From assembly GCF_014133895.1 (NCBI RefSeq), contig NC_050731.1, positions 186,001 to 250,000 on the forward strand: a DNA stretch of 64,000 nucleotides, given 5' to 3'. Of this stretch, positions 37,177 to 45,996 are shown in pieces. Position 1 is the first letter of the stretch. Every line of letters starts with the position of its first letter. The translations under genes were made by a program, and so were the position numbers. The notes beneath the pieces are model-generated. The model was not told the origin of the DNA. It made no database searches and worked only from the letters and a program-made list of their open reading frames with translations. This DNA is from Torulaspora globosa. Lineage: Eukaryota; Ascomycota; Saccharomycetes; Saccharomycetales; Saccharomycetaceae.

Positions 37177-37847
37177 CAGCTCATCTTAGCCGGAGTCCCT
37201 TCGATGTATTGTATAATTTTCACGTTCGTGCAAAGCGACACACACTATCCGAAAAAACTGTACAAGAACTTCAAGAACAGTCTAATATGAGAAGCCTTCA
37301 CGTCAAAAGAAGACGTTCGTCAAGGTTATCGTTCTCCCCGAAGTTCTTGGGATCTCAGCCAACTTGCCGTTGGACGAGGAGCCATTCCCGTGCACATCGT
37401 GCAAACGAACTCTTGCGACATCTCCGTTTCTCAAAACTTACACGTTTTTCCGCTAGTCAATCGTACATTCTTTTGTTCGTTTAAGCTAAACGATCTCGTG
37501 CATTTTCATGCGAAGAAGATCAGCATCAGGTCCCGTAATTCTTGATTCGTTTAGCTATTCGATGGATACATCGCTTTATCGTTTAACCACCTTGTTAATT
37601 GAAAAAAAAATGGGCTTATTTTTCAATTATATCATAGATTTCAGGTTATAACGGCTTTCTGCTGCAGTCGTAGAGCTTTGCTTATCGTGCCATTCTAAGT
37701 TAGCTTTGACTTTCTTATACGACCTCGAGGAACGAACGAAGGGCGTCTTGCACAGCGGTCAATTGCATATATAAAAGTAGGTTAGAGCCCTGTAATTGTC
37801 TGGAGTTCGTTCTAGAGTTGAAAATCATCAAGTTCAGGCGGTTGGAG
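37177..37847. promoter_or_regulatory. NMD4-ERG25 divergent promoter
   Basis: 671 bases. It carries the Upc2/Ecm22-type cluster listed separately, an A-rich run near 37602-37610 and a TATA-like TATATAAA at about 37769 serving ERG25. No RNA gene is recognised. Confidence 0.6.
37477..37722. promoter_or_regulatory. Cluster of sterol-response (Upc2/Ecm22) motifs upstream of ERG25
   Basis: TCGTTTA at 37477-37483 and its inverse TAAACGA at 37487-37493 form a perfect inverted repeat with a 3-base spacer. Further copies are TCGTTTAG at 37547-37554, TCGTTTA at 37579-37585 and TATACGA (inverse of TCGTATA, the sterol regulatory element) at 37716-37722. TCGTATA and the AR1-type TCGTTYAG are known targets of the zinc-cluster factors Upc2/Ecm22, which activate ERG genes when sterol or oxygen is low. 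The placement 125-370 bases before ERG25 fits. Confidence 0.65.
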
Positions 37848-38774
37848 ATGTCTGCTGTTTTCAATAACGCAACCTTGTGCAGCTTGATTCGTGAGGAAAC
37901 CTATTCCAAGACTCTGCAAAATGTGTATCAATTGCAGCCTCAATTGAACGTCATGGAGAAGTACTGGGCTGCCTGGTACACGTATATGAACAACGATGTG
38001 CTGGCAACCGGTCTGATGTTCTTTTTGCTGCACGAGTTCATGTACTTCTTCAGATGTCTGCCATGGTTCATCATTGACCAAATACCATTCTTCAGAAGAT
38101 GGAAGCTGCAACCAACTAAGATCCCAAGCGCAAAGGAACAATGGTACTGTCTCAAATCGGTTGTTCTATCGCATTTCTTGGTTGAGGCCATTCCTATCTG
38201 GACCTTCCACCCAATGTGCGAGAAGCTGGGCATCAGCGTCGAGGTCCCTTTCCCATCGATCACGACTATGGTTCTAGAGATTGGCCTGTTTTTTGTTTTG
38301 GAGGATATGTGGCATTACTGGGCTCACCGTCTGTTCCATTACGGTGTATTTTACAAATACATCCACAAGCAGCACCACAGGTATGCCGCTCCCTTCGGTT
38401 TATCTGCAGAATATGCCCATCCAGCTGAGACCATGTCTCTCGGTTTCGGCACCGTTGGTATGCCAATTCTTTACGTGATGTACACCGGAAAACTTCATCT
38501 ATTCACCCTGTGTGTTTGGATAACCTTACGACTATTCCAAGCCGTTGATTCGCATTCCGGTTACGATTTCCCATGGTCTTTGAACAAATTCTTGCCTTTC
38601 TGGGCAGGTGCTGAGCATCACGACTTGCATCACCACTACTTCATTGGCAACTACGCATCCTCCTTTAGATGGTGGGATTTCTGTCTAGATACTGAAGCTG
38701 GTCCTGAAGCTAAAGCTGCTAGAGAAGAAAGAATGAAGCTCAAGGCTGAGAGCGACGCCAAAAAAAACGAATAG
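37848..38774 (+). CDS. ERG25: C-4 methylsterol oxidase
   Basis: 308 residues from [14 protein letters not shown] (309 in S. cerevisiae). The frame continues 10 codons upstream, but homologs start here. An ER membrane di-iron hydroxylase of the fatty-acid-hydroxylase superfamily with intact His boxes HRLFH, HKQHH and HHDLHHHY. It performs the three-step oxidation of the C-4 methyl groups of 4,4-dimethylzymosterol, with Erg26 and Erg27 held by Erg28. The C-terminus ends in a Lys-rich tail suited to ER retrieval. Strong codon bias. Upstream Upc2/Ecm22-type motifs predict induction by sterol depletion. Confidence 0.97.
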   Translation: MSAVFNNATLCSLIREETYSKTLQNVYQLQPQLNVMEKYWAAWYTYMNNDVLATGLMFFLLHEFMYFFRCLPWFIIDQIPFFRRWKLQPTKIPSAKEQWYCLKSVVLSHFLVEAIPIWTFHPMCEKLGISVEVPFPSITTMVLEIGLFFVLEDMWHYWAHRLFHYGVFYKYIHKQHHRYAAPFGLSAEYAHPAETMSLGFGTVGMPILYVMYTGKLHLFTLCVWITLRLFQAVDSHSGYDFPWSLNKFLPFWAGAEHHDLHHHYFIGNYASSFRWWDFCLDTEAGPEAKAAREERMKLKAESDAKKNE

Positions 38775-39051
38775 ATCTGATTTAGTGTCCTTTCCTTACA
38801 TTTACCAGCATTTATGGGAGCCTGATAGAATAAAACGCTTGCACGGCGGAACACACTAGTGATGAATATAAATATATACTTGAGTATAAATGAAACTGAC
38901 ATGACAACTGTTAATGGTTCAATTGGCTTCTCAATGACCTAACGAAATAGCTTGTCCCTATTGACAGAGCTTTTCGTCTTTGCAGCTCTGGTAGTCGCTT
39001 TAGCGGTTACTGGTTTGTTATTAAATCTATACTATACAAAATTGGTTTATT

Positions 39052-42000
39052 TCAACCGATCCATCTTCTGGCCGATCTGAAGAGACGAATCCAAGGGCCG
39101 TATCCTCCCCATTTTTCATATTTGTCTTGTGGGTACCATGAATTGGCTTCCAATCTGCAGACTCTTTCTGGGTGGGGCATCATTGCCAAAACTCTACCGT
39201 TTGGTGACTTGATACCAGCGATAGCGTTAGTAGAGCCATTTGGATTGTATGGGTACCTTTGCGTCACATTTCCATAATTGTCTATGTATCTTATAGCACA
39301 TAGGCCTTGGCTCTCAAAGGCATCTTGTTGTTCTTTGGAAACAAAAGTGGCCCTACCTTCACCATGGGCTACTGCGATAGGTAGCATAGAGCCTGTCATG
39401 CCATTCAAGAAGATACTCTCATTATCATTTTCTTGAGAAATTTGAACCATAGAGACACGGGCCTCGTATTGGGAAATGTTCCTTTCAAAGCTTGGCCAGT
39501 TTTCACATCCCGGAATGATTTCCTTTAATCTACTCAAGAACTGACAACCGTTACAAGCACCAATGGCAAATGTATCCTCTCTCTCCTGGAAAAACTTGAC
39601 AAATTGAGCACGAACGCCCTCATGATACAACACGGACTTTGCCCAACCAGCACCGGCACCTAGGACGTCACCATACGAGAACCCACCACAGGCAGCGATA
39701 CCGACGAAGTCATCAAGATGAACTCTGCCTTCCAAGAGATCTGTCATTGTTACATCTATGGAGTTGAAACCTGCTTGCTCGAAAGCCCATGCCATTTCCA
39801 TTTGACCATTAACACCTTGTTCTCTCAAAATGGCAACGTTAGGTCTGACATTTGACAGTTCTGCACCAATTCTTAGGTCATCAGTCGGATCAAAACGTAA
39901 AGAGAAATGTAGACCAGGATCCTTGTCATCTTTGATGGCAGAAAACTCCTCCTCCGCTGACTTGGGGTTATCTCTTAGCTTCTGCATTTCGAAAGAAGTA
40001 GAACTCCACAGCTGTTGCAGATGGCCTCTGGTGCTTTCATATAGATGTTTACCTTCAGTGTCAATAACCTTGATGGTTTGAGATCTGAAATCTGGCTTAC
40101 CGACCACAGAAACAAAGTCGTTGGAAACTCCATTCTTCTCCAAGATGCTTTTGAAATGTTCCAGATCTGCCTGTGAAACTTGGAAAACAGCACCTAGCTC
40201 TTCATTAAATAATGATGCTAGGATGTCTTCGTGAGAAGACGCCTTAACAACAGCGGTCAAACCACATCTGGAGGCAAAAGCCATTTCCAACACAGTAACG
40301 AATAAACCACCATCAGATCTATCGTGGTAAGACAATACAATATCAGTTTTGTGCAATTCCAAAAGTGCTGTTAAGAAACCCTTCAAGACCTCATTCTCAT
40401 GTACTGTTGGGGAAGCGTTACCTACTTGCTTGTAGACCTGCAGAAGTGCAGAGCCGCCCATTAATGCTTGCTTTTGCGAGGCAGCCAAGTCAACGAGAAC
40501 AAGAACGGAATCTTCAACGTTCTTGTTCAGTAGAGGAGTCCATGTCTTCGAAGTGTCAGACACTGGTGCAAAAGCAGTAATGTCCAAAGACAAAGGAGCA
40601 GTGACTTCATTGTCACTCCACTTCATTTTCATCGACATTGAGTCCTTACCAACAGGAATAGCGACATCAAGGGCAGGACATAAATCCAAACCTAGAGCTT
40701 GGACGGCCTCGTAAAGTTTGGCTCCTTCTCCCGCATGAGACGCTGGCGACATCCAGTTAGCAGATAGCTTAACATGTTTCAGAGATTTGACATCAGCGGC
40801 AAATAAGTTTAGCAGAGATTCAGCAACGGATAACTTGGCAGACGCAGCTGCAGAGATCAGAGCGCTGATTGGTCTTTCACCCATCGCTAAGGCTTCACCA
40901 GTCTTGATGATAGATGGACCAAGCGATGTCGCAGTGACACCAACATCTGCTACTGGAACTTGCCATGGACCAACAAATTGATCACGATCGATTAAGCCTG
41001 TAACAGTCCTATCGCCAATAGTTATCAAGAAGGATTTGGAACCGACTGCAGGTAAACGTAGGATTCTCTCCACTGCATCGTCAATCGAAGGAATGACACT
41101 CAAATCTGCTTCTGGCAATTGGAGATCAGCAGTAACAGCCTCTCTAGACATCTTAGGAGGTTTGCCAAACAAGATAGCCATTTCCAAATCAATTGGGGTC
41201 TCATTCAATAAAGGATCTTTGACAATCAGTCTCTGTTCAGCTGTGGCATGACCAACCACTGCGTATGGGGCCCTTTCTCTTTTGCAAATCTCTTCAAAAA
41301 TTGCCAAGTCTTTCTGTGCCACACCTAGGACATAACGTTCCTGCGATTCGTTACACCAGATTTCCATTGGGGACATACCTGGCTCCAAGGAGAGAACTTT
41401 TCTAATGTCGAAAACAGCACCCAAGTCATTATCGTGAACTAGTTCAGGTAAAGCGTTAGAGAGACCACCTGCACCAACATCATGAATAGACTGAATTGGA
41501 CTGTTCTCTCCAAGGGAGACACAAGCATCGATCACCTGTTGACAACGACGTTCCATCTCTGGATTACCTCTTTGAACGGAGGCGAAATCCAGCTCAGCTG
41601 AACCTTCACCAGAAGCCAAGGATGAAGCGGCTCCACCACCTAAGCCAATGAGCATGGACTGTCCTCCCAAGACGATCAATTGAGATCCAGGTGTTATAGG
41701 CTTATTCTTGAGAACAAACTGAGGTCTGACAGCACCGAAGCCACCCGCAATCATGATAGGCTTGTGGAAACCTCTTATTTCTTCTTTGCCTTCGCTGTTC
41801 TTGACCTTGGTCGTTAAGGTCCTGAAATAACCGTTAATGCATGGTCTACCAAATTCGTTGTTGAAAGCCGCAGAACCTAATGGTGCTTCAATCATAATGT
41901 CTAAAGCTGAAGCAATATGAGAAGGCTTGCCCACATCCAACTCCCATGGCTGCTGGTGTCCTGGAATTAGTAAATCGCTAACAGAAAATCCACTTAGGCC

Positions 42001-43107
42001 ACATTTCGATTTGGAACCTCTTCCTGTAGCACCCTCATCTCTAATCTCACCTCCCGAACCAGTAGAAGCACCTGGAAAAGGTGACACAGCTGTTGGATGG
42101 TTGTGAGTCTCAACTTTAATCAACATGGGCACTTTTTCTTTGATTGCTGTCCATTTCTTGGTAGCATAATCTGGCGCGTAGTGATAGGCGTCGTTTCCGG
42201 TGTCCAGGACGGCGGCGTTGTCGGAGTAAGCACTCAACGTAAAGTCTGGTGTCAATTTGTGGGTATTTCTAATCATCTGGAAAAGTGTGAACTTCTTCTT
42301 CAGTCCGTCAATAGTCCAGTCAGCATTGAAGATCTTGTGGCGACAGTGCTCAGAGTTAACTTGGGCAAACATAAAGAGCTCAACGTCGGTAGGATCTCTT
42401 TTGAGAGTCTCGGAAAAGGCTCCAACCAGATAGTCCATTTCACCGTTATCCAGAGCCAAACCCATCTCCACGTTGGCCTTCTCCAAGGTTTCCTTCGGGG
42501 AGGATTTGGCAGACCCTGAGACTAACGGCACATGAACCAAAGCTCTTGGAGTGTCGTGCAGGAAAATATCCTCGGCACTTGGTGGAGCGTCCAAATATAA
42601 GTGCTGCGTCATTCTGTCGAACACAGGTTTCAGAGAAACGTCATTCAGGTTCTCCAACAGTGGAAAGCCCGGGACAGTCTTGATCAAAAGAGCTAAACCT
42701 CTCTCAACACGGCCGATTCTATCGTCTAAACCACAAACAGACGTGATATTCGTAGCCTTAGAAGACCATGGCGAAATAGTACCCTTTCTTGGAGCCACTC
42801 TGATCAAATACAAGTCGTCCCCCAATCCAGTTCCAGACACATTGCCCATCACAGCATCGTACAAAACTCTGGATAATTCATCATTCTCGATATCTAAGGC
42901 ATAGTCATATGTTAAAAGAGCTTCTAGCAATTTTAAATCATCAGCAGTCAACTCGCGATCGCCCTTCACATCAACATAATGGATATAACAAGAGCGCACC
43001 TCGTTGATGACCGAAGTACTGTTCGTGTACTGATTTATACCATCCACAAGGTTCTCAACTCTGAATTGAGGCAGAGCAACTGGGCCGACCAATATTTTAA
43101 CCGACAT
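39052..43107 (-). CDS. ADE6: Formylglycinamidine ribonucleotide synthetase (FGAM synthetase)
   Basis: 1351 residues from MSVKILVGPVALPQFRVENL (1358 in S. cerevisiae). The frame is open 21 codons further without homology. PurL-type: N-terminal domain, linker, two AIRS-type ATP-binding halves (KVETHNHPTAVSPFPGASTG, then PVGKDSMSMKMKW), and a C-terminal class I glutamine amidotransferase with Cys in GACNGCQFLSRL and His-Glu in MMPHPER. It converts FGAR, ATP and glutamine to FGAM, step four of purine synthesis in the cytosol. Upstream TGACTCA and TGACTC motifs fit Bas1/Bas2 and Gcn4 control. ADE13 of the same pathway lies 11 kb away but is not co-transcribed. Confidence 0.97.
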   Translation of the reverse strand: MSVKILVGPVALPQFRVENLVDGINQYTNSTSVINEVRSCYIHYVDVKGDRELTADDLKLLEALLTYDYALDIENDELSRVLYDAVMGNVSGTGLGDDLYLIRVAPRKGTISPWSSKATNITSVCGLDDRIGRVERGLALLIKTVPGFPLLENLNDVSLKPVFDRMTQHLYLDAPPSAEDIFLHDTPRALVHVPLVSGSAKSSPKETLEKANVEMGLALDNGEMDYLVGAFSETLKRDPTDVELFMFAQVNSEHCRHKIFNADWTIDGLKKKFTLFQMIRNTHKLTPDFTLSAYSDNAAVLDTGNDAYHYAPDYATKKWTAIKEKVPMLIKVETHNHPTAVSPFPGASTGSGGEIRDEGATGRGSKSKCGLSGFSVSDLLIPGHQQPWELDVGKPSHIASALDIMIEAPLGSAAFNNEFGRPCINGYFRTLTTKVKNSEGKEEIRGFHKPIMIAGGFGAVRPQFVLKNKPITPGSQLIVLGGQSMLIGLGGGAASSLASGEGSAELDFASVQRGNPEMERRCQQVIDACVSLGENSPIQSIHDVGAGGLSNALPELVHDNDLGAVFDIRKVLSLEPGMSPMEIWCNESQERYVLGVAQKDLAIFEEICKRERAPYAVVGHATAEQRLIVKDPLLNETPIDLEMAILFGKPPKMSREAVTADLQLPEADLSVIPSIDDAVERILRLPAVGSKSFLITIGDRTVTGLIDRDQFVGPWQVPVADVGVTATSLGPSIIKTGEALAMGERPISALISAAASAKLSVAESLLNLFAADVKSLKHVKLSANWMSPASHAGEGAKLYEAVQALGLDLCPALDVAIPVGKDSMSMKMKWSDNEVTAPLSLDITAFAPVSDTSKTWTPLLNKNVEDSVLVLVDLAASQKQALMGGSALLQVYKQVGNASPTVHENEVLKGFLTALLELHKTDIVLSYHDRSDGGLFVTVLEMAFASRCGLTAVVKASSHEDILASLFNEELGAVFQVSQADLEHFKSILEKNGVSNDFVSVVGKPDFRSQTIKVIDTEGKHLYESTRGHLQQLWSSTSFEMQKLRDNPKSAEEEFSAIKDDKDPGLHFSLRFDPTDDLRIGAELSNVRPNVAILREQGVNGQMEMAWAFEQAGFNSIDVTMTDLLEGRVHLDDFVGIAACGGFSYGDVLGAGAGWAKSVLYHEGVRAQFVKFFQEREDTFAIGACNGCQFLSRLKEIIPGCENWPSFERNISQYEARVSMVQISQENDNESIFLNGMTGSMLPIAVAHGEGRATFVSKEQQDAFESQGLCAIRYIDNYGNVTQRYPYNPNGSTNAIAGIKSPNGRVLAMMPHPERVCRLEANSWYPQDKYEKWGGYGPWIRLFRSARRWIG

Positions 43108-43569
43108 CCCTGCAATCTGCTCTTCTCGAACGTTTGAAAACCTACCAAAGAAGGAACGAATAAGGTACACTGACCTATGATTACCAGTATAAGAATTTTA
43201 AATCTAGATGTTGTAAATCTTCTTGAAAAAGTGACTAATTAATTAATATAAGTGAAAAAAAAAAATCACATCTTTAAGCATAAAATTTCAGTACAAGAAG
43301 AAGCACCAAGATGTTTGTAAGATCCCATCCATTATGTAGCTGTATATGACTCATCTCAATGAATTTGGCAGTTAGAATATCGAACTTTCAGTCAAGAACA
43401 TAAGCATTTCGTGACTCTGGTCGCCTTGTCTTATCGCTAGCTGAAAATTTTCAGCTCATCGCATCGCATCTACAAGAAAAGAGAGGGACTCATAATAGTC
43501 GAATTCAGGAAGTCAACTGAATCAGAGGTTCTCAGATTAACCTGAACGCTGGGGAATTATCGTAGAATC
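43108..43569. promoter_or_regulatory. ADE6-YLR363W-A divergent promoter
   Basis: 462 bases. Besides the Bas1/Gcn4 sites listed separately it has an A-rich run at 43254-43265. No RNA gene is recognised. Confidence 0.5.
43347..43417. promoter_or_regulatory. Bas1/Gcn4 sites upstream of ADE6
   Basis: TGACTCA at 43347-43353 and TGACTC at 43412-43417, about 240 and 305 bases before ADE6. TGACTC is the core bound by Bas1 (with Pho2) on purine genes and by Gcn4 in amino-acid starvation. Confidence 0.65.
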
Positions 43570-43824
43570 ATGCCACAGAAAGCCTTGAAAGTAACCAAGA
43601 AAGCGAAGGATCCACGTCGTGTGACGAAAAAGCAGAAGAACCTTCGAAAGGCTGCCCCATTGCAGATCAAGTCGAAGAAAAAGTCGTTGCAGCATCTCAA
43701 GAAACTTAACAAGACCGCCTCATTGACCGAGTCGACTGAAAAGTTGATCGCTAGCAAAGTCGGTCATCTGGAGCTCTTGAAGGGCACAAGACGAGAGCTT
43801 GAGAAGGAAAAGGGTAAGAAATGA
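43570..43824 (+). CDS. YLR363W-A: Small basic nuclear/nucleolar protein (YLR363W-A family)
   Basis: 84 residues (85 in S. cerevisiae), about one third Lys/Arg: MPQKALKVTKKAKDPRR, then KSKKKSLQHLKKLNKTASL, then LLKGTRRELEKEKGKK. No known domain; probably helical and RNA- or nucleolus-associated, as the S. cerevisiae protein is nuclear. The position between NMD4/ADE6 and COX18 and the strand agree with YLR363W-A. Function unknown. Confidence 0.82.
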   Translation: MPQKALKVTKKAKDPRRVTKKQKNLRKAAPLQIKSKKKSLQHLKKLNKTASLTESTEKLIASKVGHLELLKGTRRELEKEKGKK

Positions 43825-43880
43825 TCGGGCGGATTCAGTTATTTTGTACATTATACGTGATATAGTTTTATCGAGGCTAT

Positions 43881-44834
43881 TCACCTCTCATATGGCCATA
43901 GCCAATTCAAGATAAGATTCTGGGTGAAGGAATAGAGCTGAGAGCTTATCCAGTAGAGCGACAGCAGAAGAGGCGCCTGGGACGAAATTCCCATCATGAA
44001 AATGCAACCGAATCTCGAGATATTCAGAATACTTGCCATGCCTTGCGCGGCACGGGAGTGCTCGTCGGTCGCCAGCACAATGCCAGCATTCGAAGCCCGA
44101 GTGCTGCTTAGTGCTTTGCCATTGTATTCCACGTTGATCAGCGCCAAAGAGCCGAGAATCAACGGCACTAGCATCGGTAGCGGTTCCAGCGGCAGACTCA
44201 GGTCCAAGGTTGGCGGAACGATTGAGTTTAGCAATTGCCCGGTATTCGTCTCGAGTAGTCTCTTCTCGGTCAATGAGCGGATGCCCATCGATAAGGTTAC
44301 CCAAAGTGGCATCTGAACCAGAGGTAGAACGGCGTTCTTCCACATCTGTACATTATATTTGGCAAACAATCTCTTCTGTCTTTTCCTGGTCTCCTTCACG
44401 GCCAAGAGTGTTATCTGCTCAGGCGTGAGTGTTCGACTTCTTGCAGTGGAGCCACCGTTCGGCAGTTCGCCGGTGGCACTGCCAGAGCTGGTGATTGAGT
44501 TCTCGCTTCTAGATGCCGTGGATGCAGCCAGCCTCAGTTTAGTTACGGGTGGAATCGCTTGTACTAGCTTTCTCAGCTCCTGCTGCTTTACGATTCTCTT
44601 TCTCTGCCATACACTCAACGGCAACGTAGTTACAGTCCTGAGTAGGATAGTTCCCAGCGGTATGAGCACCACCCAGGGTAGGCTGGAAGCACTGTGAATG
44701 TGGATCAGCGTCTCAGACACACCTTGAAATACAGAAATTTTCCGCTTGCTAATGGAAGTGCCCAGTGAATTGCCAGCAAGGCACTCACGGATGCTAACCC
44801 TGGGACCAATGCGGTGGATCAACATGACTACCAT
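43881..44834 (-). CDS. COX18: Cox18, mitochondrial Oxa1-family membrane insertase
   Basis: 317 residues (316 in S. cerevisiae). The N-terminus (HRIGPRVSIRECLAGNSLGTSISKRK) is a basic mitochondrial presequence. About five membrane segments of the YidC/Oxa1/Alb3 fold follow, starting LPWVVLIPLGTILLRTVTTLPL (about residues 52-73) with the typical basic stretch WQRKRIVKQQELRKL after TM1. Cox18 translocates the C-terminal tail of Cox2 across the inner membrane with Mss2 and Pnt1. It matches YGR062C. It overlaps no other gene and is followed at its 5' side by SPT4 on the same strand. Confidence 0.9.
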   Translation of the reverse strand: MVVMLIHRIGPRVSIRECLAGNSLGTSISKRKISVFQGVSETLIHIHSASSLPWVVLIPLGTILLRTVTTLPLSVWQRKRIVKQQELRKLVQAIPPVTKLRLAASTASRSENSITSSGSATGELPNGGSTARSRTLTPEQITLLAVKETRKRQKRLFAKYNVQMWKNAVLPLVQMPLWVTLSMGIRSLTEKRLLETNTGQLLNSIVPPTLDLSLPLEPLPMLVPLILGSLALINVEYNGKALSSTRASNAGIVLATDEHSRAAQGMASILNISRFGCIFMMGISSQAPLLLSLYWISSQLYSFTQNLILNWLWPYER

Positions 44835-44959
44835 TCGCTGCCCTCACTGCAACCAACCTGATCAGAACGATCGTAGAAGTGAAAAATTCACACGGTCTGT
44901 GCCAACACATCGAGCTGTTCACCCGCACAACACATAAATATTATACTATACACCGCTAT

Positions 44960-45268
44960 TCACTCTACCTGGCTGCCGTCTCTTGGCTTGTAAAAAGGCA
45001 GCACTTCGACGACTTCAGCTGGCAACCTGCCGTCAACCTTGACCGCATACATGCCCGGTATATTCCGGTCAACACTGAGCCATTTCGCTACCCAAGACTT
45101 GGTGGGTTTGCACATACCAACAAGCCCTTCAAACGATGGTGAAGTGCATTCTATCGTTGAAACTCCTGCCTCTTCAAAAATACCCTGACAGTTCGGACAT
45201 CCATCGTTGGAAAAATCATTGGTGGTGAGTACGATACCACATAACATGCACGCCCTCTCACTCGACAT
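44960..45268 (-). CDS. SPT4: Spt4, elongation factor DSIF subunit
   Basis: 102 residues from [15 protein letters not shown], the exact yeast length; the upstream open codons are not conserved. Zinc ribbon CMLC...CPNC at the N-terminus, then [21 protein letters not shown] and [27 protein letters not shown], nearly identical to S. cerevisiae. With Spt5 it forms DSIF, which holds RNA polymerase II (and I) on the template. It is divergent to GRX8, matching YGR063C beside YLR364W. Confidence 0.96.
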   Translation of the reverse strand: MSSERACMLCGIVLTTNDFSNDGCPNCQGIFEEAGVSTIECTSPSFEGLVGMCKPTKSWVAKWLSVDRNIPGMYAVKVDGRLPAEVVEVLPFYKPRDGSQVE

Positions 45269-45632
45269 CTCGAACCCGGGAGCTGGCAATTGGTCCAACT
45301 CCTTCGGTATTTCATCTCATCTACAATGTGCCAGCTTCTAATGCTACTTGTCATAGTAAATCAGTCACTATGTACGTAGAATCATACAGCATAGATGATG
45401 TCTTCTTTATGGCTAAGAAGCAGCATATCAACGGCTACTCATTGCCAGCTGTGGCTTGTGTGCATGCCCTGACTGAAGAACCGTCAAGTATTGTCTCGCT
45501 GTTGTTTTGTATCTTGGTGTGTGCTCTAATGCATGGCGCCACACCTCTGATAACATGTAAATCTATAAAATATACTACTATACTGAACACTCAGTCTTCA
45601 GATTAAGACAGTTCAGAGGCTGTAGCATTGCA
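45269..45632. other. SPT4-GRX8 divergent promoter
   Basis: 364 bases. A 92-codon frame (45328-45606, plus strand) shows no homology and is treated as chance. No site or RNA can be supported. Confidence 0.45.
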
Positions 45633-45959
45633 ATGGTGGATTACGTTTCGAAAGTGAGGGAACTTATCAAAGGACACCAATTCTTCCAGCTCTCGGCGAG
45701 TTGGTGCCCTGATTGCGTTTACGCCAACTCAGTATGGAAGAGATTCGGGGTGGAAGACAAGATTCATTTGTTTGATATTGGTTCTCTGCCTCGCTCTGAG
45801 ATAGAGCAGTGGAGACAGGCTTTCCAAAAGGTCACTGGCAGTAGAAATCTGCCAACGGTCCTTGTCAATGGGAAATTTTGGGCAACTGAATCGGAATTGC
45901 ATAGATTCGAGGCTGCTGGTATCCTGAAGGAGGAATTGAAGAAGATCAATCTGTTATGA
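45633..45959 (+). CDS. GRX8: Grx8, dithiol glutaredoxin
   Basis: 108 residues (109 in S. cerevisiae). Active site CPDC in FQLSASWCPDCVYANS. The glutathione-binding TVP-type loop is NLPTVLVNGKFW. A cytosolic glutaredoxin with low activity in classical assays. Downstream, its end faces VHT1 (37 bases apart). Order SPT4-GRX8-VHT1 merges YGR063C, YLR364W and YGR065C. Confidence 0.93.
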   Translation: MVDYVSKVRELIKGHQFFQLSASWCPDCVYANSVWKRFGVEDKIHLFDIGSLPRSEIEQWRQAFQKVTGSRNLPTVLVNGKFWATESELHRFEAAGILKEELKKINLL

Positions 45960-45996
45960 TAGATTAGTTTAATTAGTATAGATCACTATGAAATGT

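Noticed and set aside
45328..45606. 92-codon frame between SPT4 and GRX8
   Set aside because: Lies in the divergent promoter and its start overlaps the SPT4 5' region; no homology.
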